Assembly (NCBI GenBank): GCA_046349915.1
Contig: JAXMBL010000004.1
Location: forward strand, 1,488,001 to 1,552,000
DNA: 64,000 bases
Direction: 5' to 3'
Source: CAIXSC01 sp046349915
GTDB lineage: Bacteria; Planctomycetota; Planctomycetia; Pirellulales; Pirellulaceae
Under the pieces are notes generated by a model. The model was not told where the DNA came from. It searched no databases and saw nothing but the letters and a program-made list of their open reading frames with translations. Below, one piece after another: positions 25,702 to 34,852 of the stretch. How positions within the stretch are numbered: the first letter of the stretch is position 1; every line of letters begins with the position of its first letter. Position numbers and translations under genes: made by a program.

Positions 25702-26042
25702 GAACAAACCAAGTACGGCGGTGAGTTCTCTTGCCGATCGAGAGACGCTCGATCGCGGCAAATAGACCGAATAGAACGCGAATGCGGCCAGGATGGGTTG
25801 TAGCAACCGTGCTCAAAGCGCGGGGCGGATCGTGAAGGATCGCGTCGATTTCGACGTCCGTAACGGGAACGGACGACGATTCTCGACCCGCCCCGCGCGT
25901 TTTCTTGCATCAACGCACGCTCGCACTCGATCTACTCCTCTCAGACGAACTCGACCGACCCTCTGCCTCGGGAACGATAGCCTGGAGTGGGTTGCATTAC
26001 GGTGGATGCAAGCGAGTTTCGTTCGGGAAGCGCAGGACACGG
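25702..26042. other. Gap of about 340 bases upstream of the BBP7-like gene
   Basis: It holds the hairpin at 25731-25761 and then no gene I can support. The BBP7 promoter must lie in its right half. The reading frame of the BBP7-like gene is open leftward to 25905, but without a signal peptide. Confidence 0.45.
25731..25761 (+). terminator. Hairpin after the AAA+ ATPase gene
   Basis: TTGCCG-ATCGAG pairs with CTCGAT-CG-CGGCAA, leaving a two-base bulge and an AGACG loop, 30 bases after the stop. The following bases are not U-rich. Confidence 0.45.
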
Positions 26043-27323
26043 ATGTTCGCACTTCAGTCGTCGAAATGGATCGCCATCCTGCTGGTTGGCGTCGTGATCA
26101 CGGTCCCCCGGTGGACAAACGCTACCGGACCGCGCTCGCAACTAGTGCGACTACCCGGCGTCGAAGACGAACCCACGGCGCCCTCCCCCTCTGATTTGCC
26201 CGGCGGACTGCATTCGCCGCGCCCCGAGTTGCGTATGAAGCCGCCGCTCGAGGATTCGCCCGCGACTGACATTGAAACACCGCAGCCCGAGCCTGATCGA
26301 CAGGCGGTCGATTTCGAGCCCGAGCTCGCGCTCGACTTTGTTGAAACCGACATACATCTCCCCCGCCCCGTGCTGCTGGGAGATGTGCAGTACCTTTTGA
26401 TGACTCGAGCGCCAGCCAGTCGCTCGTTACCGCTGGTCGTCGACGGCAACTCTGGCGATGTGCTCGCGCGAGGAGATCAGTTGCGATGGGGATTTGATTC
26501 CGCCCTGCGCGCGAGTGTTGGATATCGCTTCTGTCACGCGGGCACGTTGGAGCTAGGGTACTTCCACTACTTCGAAAATGGTTCGCACTTCACCGCCTTC
26601 GGTCAGCAGTTTCCTGGAGGAAACGCCAGCGCGCCCGGACCCCTGGGAGCCGCCGGTTTAGGCTTTGATCGTTTCCACCAGCTAGCCGTCGATTACACGG
26701 CCGACCTATCAGGGTTCGAGATTAATTGGGTCTTGGGGTGTGGCCTCTCGCCAACTTCGCTAGAGAGTCGCTGCACCGATGCCTGCCCCAGTGAGTTCAA
26801 CGGCGGTGGTGTGGCTTTGGGCGAGTGGTTCGTTGGCTATCGACAACTGCAACTCGACGAACAATGGCGCATGACTGGCAGCGGCTCCGGCGTGAATGCG
26901 GGGCAGATCGACACCTATACCGTCGATGCGCGCAATGATCTGTACGGTGCGCAACTCGGTGCTCGCTGGCGCTGGCTGAGTCATCGTTGGGGACTTGATG
27001 CGCGAACCACCGCTGGGCTCTTTGGCGTGCATGCCGAACAACAGAGTCAGGTAAGTGACGTCACGGGGGCACCATTGAGGCGGGATGGAATTGGAAGTAG
27101 CGATGGCCTCGCAGTGGTCGTCGAAGCCGGGCTGGGGGCTGTCTATCGCATCGATCACCGTTGGACGCTTCGCGCCGGTTACCAATTGATGTGGATTCAA
27201 GGGATCGCGCTCGCCGCTTCCCAGGTTGACTACGGCGTCGATTTCAGGGCGGGCCGGGGAATCGATCGCGATGACGGCCTGTTGTTGCACGGTTTCCAAG
27301 TCGGTTTGGAAGCTTGCTGGTGA
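26043..27323 (+). CDS. BBP7-like outer-membrane beta-barrel protein
   Basis: A 426-residue exported protein. The ATG at 26043 opens a signal peptide (MFALQSSKWIAILLVGVVITVP). After a Pro-rich segment comes LLGDVQYLLMTRAPASRSLPLVVDG, GDQLRWGFDSALRASVGYRF, and LELGYFHYFENG, which match the planctomycete BBP7 family (predicted outer-membrane beta-barrel). The second half alternates hydrophobic and polar residues with aromatic ends (FEINWVLGCGLSP, YRQLQLDEQWRMTG, VEAGLGAVYRIDHRWTLRAGYQLMWIQGIALA, LLHGFQVGLEACW), as expected for strands. It shows a Cys pair within one loop. Function of the family is unknown; a porin or surface role is inference. Confidence 0.8.
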   Translation: MFALQSSKWIAILLVGVVITVPRWTNATGPRSQLVRLPGVEDEPTAPSPSDLPGGLHSPRPELRMKPPLEDSPATDIETPQPEPDRQAVDFEPELALDFVETDIHLPRPVLLGDVQYLLMTRAPASRSLPLVVDGNSGDVLARGDQLRWGFDSALRASVGYRFCHAGTLELGYFHYFENGSHFTAFGQQFPGGNASAPGPLGAAGLGFDRFHQLAVDYTADLSGFEINWVLGCGLSPTSLESRCTDACPSEFNGGGVALGEWFVGYRQLQLDEQWRMTGSGSGVNAGQIDTYTVDARNDLYGAQLGARWRWLSHRWGLDARTTAGLFGVHAEQQSQVSDVTGAPLRRDGIGSSDGLAVVVEAGLGAVYRIDHRWTLRAGYQLMWIQGIALAASQVDYGVDFRAGRGIDRDDGLLLHGFQVGLEACW

Positions 27324-27350
27324 CGGGGGGCCGCCCCAAATAAGAAGGTT

Positions 27351-27702
27351 CTTCCGGGTTTCGTGTGGTTTGTTGCCCGAATGTTGGTCGGCGCGGCTGT
27401 CGCCGCGGGATTTTCTCAGGCATCACTCCGGTGTCCAAATATTCATTCGCCGCGTCGCGGCCGGTCGGCGCCTCAGTGGTGCCGGGAGAAACGGAGTCGG
27501 GCTCTGCGGAGACGCAACCTGACAAGGGATATCCCGGTCAACGGTGCGCAAAATGGTGCATCTTGCCTCTGGTGGTTCAACGCCGCCAGACGCTCTTCTT
27601 CTTTCCGCACCTTTTGGACACCGGAGTGATGCCTCCGAAAATCCTGCGGCGACAGCCGCACCGAGCACCTCCTCGACAGCTACCCACAACAAACCCGGAA
27701 GG
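27351..27702. repeat. MITE-like inverted-repeat element of about 350 bases
   Basis: The left arm (27351-27439) and the reverse complement of the right arm (27613-27702) align over about 88 bases. The inner half is nearly identical: GCGGCTGTCGCCGC-G/A-GGATTTTC, then GGCATCACTCCGGTGTCC, about 43 of 47. A 173-base centre separates the arms. No transposase gene or obvious target-site duplication is visible. It lies in the 743-base gap between the BBP7-like gene and ppdK; the rest of that gap (27724-27990) holds nothing that I can identify. Confidence 0.7.
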
Positions 27703-27995
27703 ACCAAGAAAACACGATCCGCGGTAGGGGTCCACAGGCCGCCATGCCATCGGCCCTGCTCCATCCTATGCCAGAGATTGAGCTCAGAGAACCTGGTCTA
27801 CCCGCGGATCGTGTGTGTGAGTGACCGAAGGTTCGAGAAAGACCATCCCTCTCGAAACGTCGTGGGGTTACGTATGCTCCGGTTGCTCGCGATCGTGACG
27901 GCCCAAGGCAGGTGACATAGGCCATCCCCCCTTCACTCGCAGAAACCAGGGAAGAGCGGACAACCTCGCGAGAAAAATCTGCAAAAAAAACGAAA

Positions 27996-28024
27996 AGAGC
28001 CCGGTCGCAAGGCGACCGGGCTCT
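27996..28024 (-). terminator. Intrinsic terminator of ppdK
   Basis: On the minus strand a perfect 13-base stem (AGAGCCCGGTCGC / GCGACCGGGCTCT, loop of three) is followed by TTTCG and a run of eight T. It sits 42 bases past the ppdK stop. Textbook shape. Confidence 0.92.
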
Positions 28025-28066
28025 CGATGTTTCATCGGGCCACTCGCAAAGTGGCGCCCTCAGGAA

Positions 28067-30733
28067 CTACTTGGCATGCTTCAGGGCAGCCTGGGCCGCG
28101 GCCAAGCGAGCGATCGGCACTCGGAACGGCGAGCAGCTAACATAGTCCAAGCCCGCCTTGTGGCAGAAGTGGACCGATGCCGGGTCGCCGCCATGCTCGC
28201 CGCAAATCCCGACCTTCAACCCCTCGCGCACCTTGCGCCCCTTGCTCACCGCAATGTCGATCAATTGACCGACGCCAGAGGTGTCGAGCGATTGGAAGGG
28301 GTCGATGGGGAGCAGTTCTTGCTTCAAGTAATCAGGCAAGAAGCTGTTCACGTCGTCGCGGCTGTAGCCGAACGTCATCTGAGTCAAGTCGTTCGTGCCG
28401 AAGCTGAAGAACTCGGCGTATTCAGCGATCTGATCTGCAGTCAAAGCCGCACGTGGAACTTCGATCATCGTGCCGATCAAGATCTCCACCTTGCCAGCCG
28501 ACTTCGTCTCAGTCAGCACGGCATTGATCGTCTCCTCGGTCCACTTGCGCAGCAACCGGATTTCGGCCGCTGTACCGACCAGCGGATGCATGATTTCGGG
28601 ACGAGCGTCGATTCGCTTCTTCTTGCACTCGACCGCCGCCTCGACGATGGCCCGCACCTGCATCTTGAGGATTTCAGGATAGGTCACGCTCAAGCGGCAA
28701 CCGCGATGGCCCAACATGGGGTTGGCTTCGTGCAATTGGCTCACCCGATTCTTGATCACGGTGGGCTTCACACCCAACGCGTCCGCCATCTCCTTCTGGC
28801 TCTTGTCGTCCTGCGGGAGGAACTCATGCAACGGAGGATCGAGCAGACGGATGGTGACCGGCAGCCCCTTCATCGCGGTGAACAGACCGATGAAGTCGTT
28901 CCGTTGATAGGGCAACAACTTGGCCAGCGCCTTTTCTCGCGCTTCGACCGTGTCGGCCAGGATCATCTCGCGCATCGCCTTAATGCGATCGCCTTCGAAG
29001 AACATGTGCTCCGTACGGCACAGCCCAATCCCCTCGGCGCCAAAGTCGCGAGCACGCTCGGCGTCGGCCGGGGTGTCCGCATTGGTGCGAATCTTGAGCG
29101 TGCGGTACTTGTCCGACCACTTCATGATCGTGGCAAAGTCGCCCGACAGCTTCGGCTCTTGAGTGGCCAGCGTTCCTTCCACCACTTCACCGGTCGATCC
29201 ATCGATCGACAGCGTGTCGTTGTGACCATAGGTCTTGCCGCCAATGGTCAGTTTGCGAGCCTTGGTGTCGATGACCAACTCACCGGCGCCGACGACGCAG
29301 CAGCGACCCCAACCGCGAGCCACCACGGCCGCGTGGCTGGTCATGCCGCCCGTGCTGGTGAGAATGCCGGTCGCCGAGTGCATACCCTCGACGTCCTCGG
29401 GATTCGTTTCCTTGCGCACCAAGATGATCTTCTCGCCACCCTTGGCTCGTTCCACCGCTTCCGCAGCGGTGAAGGCCAGCTTGCCGACCGCGGCGCCCGG
29501 CGAAGCGGGCAAACCTCGAGTCAACACCTTGGCCGTCTTCTTGGCGGCGGGGTCGAAGCTGGGGAGCAACAGTTGAGTCAAGTCGCCTGCGGGAATCCGC
29601 AGCAAGGCGGTCTTCTCGTCGATCAGCTTTTCCTTGACCAGGTCGCAGGCGATCTTCACCGCCGCGGCGCCCGTGCGCTTGCCATTGCGAGTCTGGAGCA
29701 TGAACAAGGTGCCGCGTTCAATCGTGAACTCGATGTCCTGTACGTCCTTGAAGTGGTTCTCGAGCGTCTTCTTGATCTCCAGCAGTTGCTTGTAGACCGT
29801 TTTGTTCCACTTCGGCATTTCGTCGACAGGTTCCGGCGTGCGAATGCCCGCGACGACGTCTTCGCCCTGGGCATTCACCAAGAATTCACCGTAGAACTTG
29901 TTCTCGCCGGTGGACGGGTTACGAGTGAACGCCACGCCGGTGCCCGAATCGGTTCCCATGTTGCCGAACACCATCGACTGAACATTCACGCCGGTCCCCT
30001 TGAGGCCGCTGATGTTCTCGACTTGGCGGTAGATCACGGCTCGAGGCGCCATCCAGCTCTTGAAAACCGCCTCGATCGACAGTTCCAGTTGCTTGAACGG
30101 ATCTTGCGGGAACGGGTGTCCCGTGTGCTTCTCGTACACCTTCTTGTACTCGTCGCACAGCTCGATCAAGCCCTGCGTCGGCACATCCGTGTCGAGCTTC
30201 GCCTTGTACTTCATCTTCAGCTTGTCGAACGCTTCTTCGAAGTGCTCGTGATCGACGCCGACGACCACGTCGCCGAACATGTTGATCAGACGGCGGTACG
30301 AGTCATACGCGAACCGCTCGTTGCCGGTGGCGTTGGCCAGACCGACGACCGATTGGTCGTTCAATCCGAGGTTCAGAATGGTGTTCATCATGCCGGGCAT
30401 CGACGCCGCGGCGCCCGAGCGGACGGAGACCAACAGCGGATTCTTGAGATCGCCGAATTTCTTGCCGAGTTCCTTCTCGAGCGTCGCCACTGCCTTGTGG
30501 ACATCGTCCATCAGGGTCTCGGGGAGCTTCTTGCCGTTTTCATAGTACAGAGCGCAGCACTCGGTCGTGATCGTGAATCCGGGAGGCACCGGCAGCCCAA
30601 TGCTGGTCATTTCCGCCAGATTTGCCCCTTTTCCGCCCAGCAGTTGCTTCTGGCTGCCATTTCCCTCGCAGCGTGTCTTGCCAAAGTAATAGGTCAACTT
30701 GCTGCTCGACGCAGCCGCAGCTTTCTTCGCCAT
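28067..30733 (-). CDS. ppdK: Pyruvate, phosphate dikinase
   Basis: An 888-residue PPDK, converting pyruvate + ATP + Pi to PEP + AMP + PPi (reversible). The N-terminal ATP-grasp domain shows LLGGKGANLAEMTSIGLPVPPGFTIT and VSVRSGAAASMPGMMNTILNLGLND. The central swivelling domain has the phospho-His motif GGMTSHAAVVARGWGRCCVVG (about residue 460). The PEP/pyruvate domain has GIGLCRTEHMFF, GTMIEVPRAALTADQIAE, FSFGTNDLTQMTFGYSRDD, and GICGEHGGDPASVHF. Length is normal. With the ldhA gene it suggests active pyruvate/PEP metabolism. A strong terminator follows. Its own antisense strand carries a near full-length open frame, a coding-bias artefact. Confidence 0.97.
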   Translation of the reverse strand: MAKKAAAASSSKLTYYFGKTRCEGNGSQKQLLGGKGANLAEMTSIGLPVPPGFTITTECCALYYENGKKLPETLMDDVHKAVATLEKELGKKFGDLKNPLLVSVRSGAAASMPGMMNTILNLGLNDQSVVGLANATGNERFAYDSYRRLINMFGDVVVGVDHEHFEEAFDKLKMKYKAKLDTDVPTQGLIELCDEYKKVYEKHTGHPFPQDPFKQLELSIEAVFKSWMAPRAVIYRQVENISGLKGTGVNVQSMVFGNMGTDSGTGVAFTRNPSTGENKFYGEFLVNAQGEDVVAGIRTPEPVDEMPKWNKTVYKQLLEIKKTLENHFKDVQDIEFTIERGTLFMLQTRNGKRTGAAAVKIACDLVKEKLIDEKTALLRIPAGDLTQLLLPSFDPAAKKTAKVLTRGLPASPGAAVGKLAFTAAEAVERAKGGEKIILVRKETNPEDVEGMHSATGILTSTGGMTSHAAVVARGWGRCCVVGAGELVIDTKARKLTIGGKTYGHNDTLSIDGSTGEVVEGTLATQEPKLSGDFATIMKWSDKYRTLKIRTNADTPADAERARDFGAEGIGLCRTEHMFFEGDRIKAMREMILADTVEAREKALAKLLPYQRNDFIGLFTAMKGLPVTIRLLDPPLHEFLPQDDKSQKEMADALGVKPTVIKNRVSQLHEANPMLGHRGCRLSVTYPEILKMQVRAIVEAAVECKKKRIDARPEIMHPLVGTAAEIRLLRKWTEETINAVLTETKSAGKVEILIGTMIEVPRAALTADQIAEYAEFFSFGTNDLTQMTFGYSRDDVNSFLPDYLKQELLPIDPFQSLDTSGVGQLIDIAVSKGRKVREGLKVGICGEHGGDPASVHFCHKAGLDYVSCSPFRVPIARLAAAQAALKHAK

Positions 30734-30868
30734 GCCTGAATATTCTCCCTAGATCGACAACCGTGAATTTGTTGGTTGGGTGAGTGAGTGCGAACGACTC
30801 CCTGGATCGCCTAAACCCGAACAATTTAACAACGAAGCCCGCAACTCGCCAGAGGCGTAGGCAAGGTG

Positions 30869-33211
30869 TTACGGCGTCGGCGGCTTCAAGGAACTGATCC
30901 AGTGCTTGAGCAATTCGACGGCCTCCTTGTCGACCAGCGAACTCGCCACCGGCGGCATCTGACCGCGACCTCGCAACGACACTCGATGGAGCAGCACCGA
31001 TCGATCGGGCGACCCGCTGGCAACCAAAGCCGGTCTCTGAATACCGAAGGCGTAGTGCAATGGCGGGACATCCAGGAGGTTCATCTTGTCGCGGCCCACG
31101 TGGTATTCGACCTGGAATTGAGCGTTTCCTCCCCCTGCCTCGACATGGCAATGCGAGCAGTTGGCGTGCAAATACGAGCGAGCTCGAGCCTCGAGATCCG
31201 CCAATGCGTCGGTCGGGTCGACCAACCGCTCCAGTTGGTCGACCGGCTTAGTCCAGGGGCTCTTCACCAGTCCCCAGTGAGCCAGCACCTCCAACTGATT
31301 GTGTTTCTCGCCCCCGTAGTCGTGATCGCGGTTCATTTGGGCCGTGCAGAGTCCCAGCACATAATTCGCCGCTCGGCTGTGACACACCATGCACTCGGCC
31401 CTACTCGGGAAATGCCAAGTCTGCTTACGCGTGAAAGAGCGACCATCTCCTCCCGGGATAGTGAAACCAAACTCGCGATCCATCCCGGCTGCAGCCACCA
31501 GTTCCGCTTCGTCTTGGTCGGTATTCCACGCATAGGAATAGCCCACCCATTCGTTGTCCTGGCGAGTCATCAAGCGAGTTTCGATCCAGCGACGACTTGC
31601 CTTGTTGTCCGGGATCGCCTCAATGGCGAACGACTTTACCAAGACGGTTCCGTTGGGGAAGTTCCAACCGCGGTGGCCCGGCGTCTCCATCTTGGCATCC
31701 GCGCCCACGAGAGCGATGTAGCGTTCCTTGTACGAGCCATCCGACCAAAGGGGGGAATTGACGGAGTACGGAATCAGTTCGGGCCGCACCTTATGTCCCT
31801 CGACCGACGCGAATAACCCTGTCTCGCTCAGTTTTCGTGGGAACTGCTTCGTCAACTCGGCCAACGCCGCGGGCTGAGGCGCCAGCGAATAGAAACCGCC
31901 ATCTGCTCCGCCCCGATGGTCGCAGACCAGAAGCTCACCCTCCTGATCGAAGCCGAAGCCAGAGATCGCGAGCGAGGTATCGGCGATTTCACGATGCCAT
32001 TCAGCCTTCTCGCCATTGTGTTTGATCGCCCAAATCTTGCCGGTTGCATAATCTCCGTAAATGTAGGCCCCGGACAATTCAGGATACTTCTTGCCGTAAT
32101 ACACGACGCCGCCCGTCAACGATCGAGACTCGGAGTGCGGGTGTTCCGCGGTCGGTTTTACGAACGGATCAGGGCCCGCCTTCCGCTCTAAGTAGAACGG
32201 ATAACTCCCTTCCATCACGCTCCAGCCGTAGTTGTCTCCCTTGCGGACCAAATAGACCTGTTCCCAGAGATCCTGCCCATTGTTGCCGACCCAAATATGG
32301 CCCGACCGGGGATCGGTGGTCATTCGCCAGGGGTTGCGCAATCCGTAGGCCCAGGTTTCGGGGCGAGTCCCGGCGCGGCCCACAAAAGGATTGTCGGCTG
32401 GCACGCGGTATCCCTGGCCGGCGGCCGCGCCGTCGACGTCAATGCGCAAGACTTTGGCCAAGAGATGATCGAGCCCTTGGCCGGTCAACTTCGTGTCGGA
32501 ATCGGACGTTCCATCCCCCGACGTGACGTACAGCATTCCATCGAGCCCGAACGTGACCGCCGCGCCGTTGTGCCCGTCGGACTCCCAATCGATCACCACG
32601 AATGCCGACTTGGGATCAAGTTTATGCGGAGGCGTTCGATCGACCGTGTACCGAGTCACTCGGGTGCGTTTCGGTCCCGGTTTGCCCGTCGCATCGGGGT
32701 AAGCGCCGTTGGCGCCGACATACACAAAGCCGTTGTCGCGAAAACGAGGATGAAAGACCAGCGAGTAAGCGACATCGTCCCCCTTCAGCAGTTCTTCGAC
32801 CTCGCCCGTCGCATCGCCGTCGCGAAACCGTGCAATCGAGGTTTTCGACGAGTTGGCTTGTTGCTGGATCACCCAGGTGTATTCGCTGGCCGGCTGTCGC
32901 TCAATGAAGATCGGGAAGTTCACCTTGAACTGTGAGAGTACTCGCTGGGCGCGATAAGGCGGCGGAGGCTCGGGCGTCCCCACCACTCGAGTTGATTCGA
33001 GCACGGCTGGCTTAGGCAAGTTGATCTTCTTCGACTCTTGGGCGTTAAGCGACCCATGGCCGGGCTGCCGTGGACCGAACTCCCACGGCGAAGTCAACGC
33101 ACTGATCACGGCCAGGGCAATGACGATGGCTCGCCAGTTGCCGCGAGCCTTACGGGAGGCCCGCTGGAAATGAAGAGCGTCGTATCCATGGCGCGAAGGA
33201 AACCAGTGCAT
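30869..33211 (-). CDS. Glucose/sorbosone dehydrogenase-like propeller fused to dihaem C-terminal region
   Basis: A 780-residue exported protein. The ATG at 33211 is preceded by AGAAGG; an in-frame ATG at 33247 is less good. After a membrane anchor or signal (AIVIALAVISALTSP), residues about 85-420 form a six-bladed PQQ-type propeller (GDDVAYSLVFHPRF, DGMLYVTSGDGTS, TWAYGLRNPWRMTTDPRSGHIWVGNNGQDLWEQVYLVRKGDNYGW). The second half has two c-type haem motifs, CMVCH (about 607) and CSHCH (about 685), with MNRDHDYGG and MPPVASS as possible ligand loops. The reaction is probably periplasmic oxidation of a sugar or alcohol with electrons passed to haem; the substrate is unknown. It stands apart from ppdK by 135 bases. 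Confidence 0.85.
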   Translation of the reverse strand: MHWFPSRHGYDALHFQRASRKARGNWRAIVIALAVISALTSPWEFGPRQPGHGSLNAQESKKINLPKPAVLESTRVVGTPEPPPPYRAQRVLSQFKVNFPIFIERQPASEYTWVIQQQANSSKTSIARFRDGDATGEVEELLKGDDVAYSLVFHPRFRDNGFVYVGANGAYPDATGKPGPKRTRVTRYTVDRTPPHKLDPKSAFVVIDWESDGHNGAAVTFGLDGMLYVTSGDGTSDSDTKLTGQGLDHLLAKVLRIDVDGAAAGQGYRVPADNPFVGRAGTRPETWAYGLRNPWRMTTDPRSGHIWVGNNGQDLWEQVYLVRKGDNYGWSVMEGSYPFYLERKAGPDPFVKPTAEHPHSESRSLTGGVVYYGKKYPELSGAYIYGDYATGKIWAIKHNGEKAEWHREIADTSLAISGFGFDQEGELLVCDHRGGADGGFYSLAPQPAALAELTKQFPRKLSETGLFASVEGHKVRPELIPYSVNSPLWSDGSYKERYIALVGADAKMETPGHRGWNFPNGTVLVKSFAIEAIPDNKASRRWIETRLMTRQDNEWVGYSYAWNTDQDEAELVAAAGMDREFGFTIPGGDGRSFTRKQTWHFPSRAECMVCHSRAANYVLGLCTAQMNRDHDYGGEKHNQLEVLAHWGLVKSPWTKPVDQLERLVDPTDALADLEARARSYLHANCSHCHVEAGGGNAQFQVEYHVGRDKMNLLDVPPLHYAFGIQRPALVASGSPDRSVLLHRVSLRGRGQMPPVASSLVDKEAVELLKHWISSLKPPTP

Positions 33212-33360
33212 GGGGATCAACCTTCTAGGTTGGGACGGGGGCGGCATAACCGGCGGAGCTCAGGTTTATCAGCCTATAAGGCGGCCGGACGAAAAAAAAC
33301 TACCAGCCGATGGAATCAAGCAAGCTCACCGAAATGCCTCCCACCGAATTTCCCTCCATC

Positions 33361-33402
33361 TGTCCGAATTCGTGAAATTCGAGCGATTCGTGGTCGACCA
33401 CC
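33361..33402 (-). repeat. Dispersed non-coding repeat, copy B (inverted, diverged)
   Basis: The reverse complement reads ACCACGAATCGCTCGAAT followed by TTCACGAATTCGG, clearly related to copies A and C but with several changes. It faces copy C, making a loose inverted repeat with a 46-base loop. Confidence 0.65.
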
Positions 33403-33448
33403 TCTTCCGTATCTCACATCAGCGAACTCCTCTGTGCGCCTGCCGTAG

Positions 33449-33490
33449 GTGATTCCACCACGAATGACTCGAATCGGACGAATAAGTGGT
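33449..33490 (+). repeat. Dispersed non-coding repeat, copy C
   Basis: Nearly identical to copy A at 2221 over 35 bases (GTGATT-C-CACCACGAAT-G-ACTCGAAT, then CGGACGAAT). The surroundings of the two copies do not match, so the repeat ends are real. Confidence 0.75.
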
Positions 33491-33641
33491 CGGAACCGAG
33501 CATGTTCGTTGCACTTGACAGTCCATGGTTGGCGGAGATGGGAGACGCTCCGCGCGCACACGAGAACTCTCAACACATTCCCCCACATCAGACTCGATTC
33601 GTGGTTGTACGGCTCTGGCGGGGGGAGCGTTGACATGGATA

Positions 33642-34835
33642 ATGGCCAAAATGTTGGCCCAATCCCTGCAACAGCTCGATCCACGCGACTCGCACTACGC
33701 CACCCAGTTCGTCGAACGGCTCTTCGCGGCGGCCTTGAAGGCGGGGGCGAGTGACATTCATTTGCAACCGACTGCACAGGGCCTGGATGTCGCTTGGCGG
33801 CTGGACGGAGTGCTTCAGCCCATTGGGGCGTTTTCGCGAGGCGAGCCCACCGATGTGGTGGCTCGCCTGAAAGTGCTCGCTAAATTGCTGACTTACCGCA
33901 ACGATGTGCCGCAAGAGGGACGCGTCGGTCGCGGGAGTGAAGGGGGAGATTGGCGAGTCTGCACGTTTCCCACGCTGCACGGGGAGCGAGCCGTGGTGCG
34001 CTTGACGAAGTCGACTTTCGTGCCGCGACGCATCGCCGAATTGGGGCTGCCTCCCGCGGTGCTGCCAGACGTCGAGCGAGTGATTACTCAGACCTCGGGC
34101 GCCTTCATCGTCTGCGGGCCCGCGGGCAGCGGCAAGACGACGACCGCATACGCGCTGATACGGGAACTCGTGGCGAATCCCAGCGTGCGACGCTGCATCG
34201 TAACGATCGAGGACCCCATCGAAGCGGCGCTCGACGGAGTCGCCCAAGCTCAAATCAACGATTCGGTCGGCTTCGATCTGGCCACGGGATTACGCTCGGT
34301 CTTGCGGCAGGATCCTGAAGTCGTCTTGGTGGGGGAGATTCGCGACCGAGATACGGCGGAAGGAGTCTTCAGCGCGGCACTCACCGGCCATCTCGTCTTG
34401 TCGACGTTTCATGCGACCAGCGCGGCCGGCGCGGTCAGTCGACTCGCCGAGTTGGGGATCGAACCCTATCTGTTGCGGAGCGGCCTGCTGGGGGTGCTTC
34501 ATCAGCGTTTAGTACGCAAACTGTGCGCATGCTCGCTGCCGATTCAAAGGCCCCAGGATTTCCTGGGGTTGCCGGTGAGTCAGGGACGTCAAGCAGCCGG
34601 CTGCCAATCCTGTCAACAAACGGGTTACCAGGGGAGAATCCCGTTGGCCGAGTTCTTGCGAGCAGAACCGACGGAGTTGGGGCGGGCCATCTTGTCTCGC
34701 GACGACGCCGCTCGACTGGAACTATTGGCTCGCGAATCGGGACTCGTCCCAGTCAGCAAGCTTGCACTCCAGGCGATTGAAAACGGAGATACATCGCCCC
34801 AGGAAGTGCGACGCGTCTTGGGAGGACACTGTTAG
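33642..34835 (+). CDS. GspE/PilB-type secretion ATPase, orphan
   Basis: A 397-residue secretion ATPase lacking the long N-terminal domain of full GspE. It opens with GASDIHLQP and a PAS-like strand set (GLDVAWRLDGVLQPIG). Walker A is CGPAGSGKTTTAYALI (about residue 159), the Asp box IVTIEDPIEAALDG, Walker B RQDPEVVLVGEIRDRDTAE, the His box ALTGHLVLSTFHAT. A zinc-binding set follows (CAC and GCQSCQQTGYQGRIPLAE). These say GspE/PilB rather than PilT. The start is uncertain; ATGs at 33642 and 33651 and a TTG at 33630 are in frame behind a G-rich site. No other type II or IV pilus genes are adjacent. Confidence 0.9.
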   Translation: MAKMLAQSLQQLDPRDSHYATQFVERLFAAALKAGASDIHLQPTAQGLDVAWRLDGVLQPIGAFSRGEPTDVVARLKVLAKLLTYRNDVPQEGRVGRGSEGGDWRVCTFPTLHGERAVVRLTKSTFVPRRIAELGLPPAVLPDVERVITQTSGAFIVCGPAGSGKTTTAYALIRELVANPSVRRCIVTIEDPIEAALDGVAQAQINDSVGFDLATGLRSVLRQDPEVVLVGEIRDRDTAEGVFSAALTGHLVLSTFHATSAAGAVSRLAELGIEPYLLRSGLLGVLHQRLVRKLCACSLPIQRPQDFLGLPVSQGRQAAGCQSCQQTGYQGRIPLAEFLRAEPTELGRAILSRDDAARLELLARESGLVPVSKLALQAIENGDTSPQEVRRVLGGHC

Positions 34836-34852
34836 GCGTCGAAACGAAAAAG

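Larger units (their letters stand above)
33212..33641. other. Divergent gap of 430 bases with two copies of the CACGAAT repeat
   Basis: It separates the dehydrogenase (leftward) and the GspE-type gene (rightward), so both promoters should be inside. The middle is occupied by repeat copies B and C in opposite orientation. No gene is supported. Confidence 0.5.

Noticed and set aside
27365..27764. Several short open frames on both strands within the inverted repeat
   Set aside because: They are translations of the same repeat in different frames and have no ribosome sites or known domains.
28076..30739. An 887-codon open frame antisense to ppdK
   Set aside because: It mirrors ppdK almost end to end, has no recognisable motif, and results from the codon bias of the real gene; ppdK has full catalytic motifs and its own terminator.
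33316..33777. Short frames giving I-R-x-I-R-G peptides
   Set aside because: They are translations of the CACGAAT repeats and overlap the start of the real ATPase gene.
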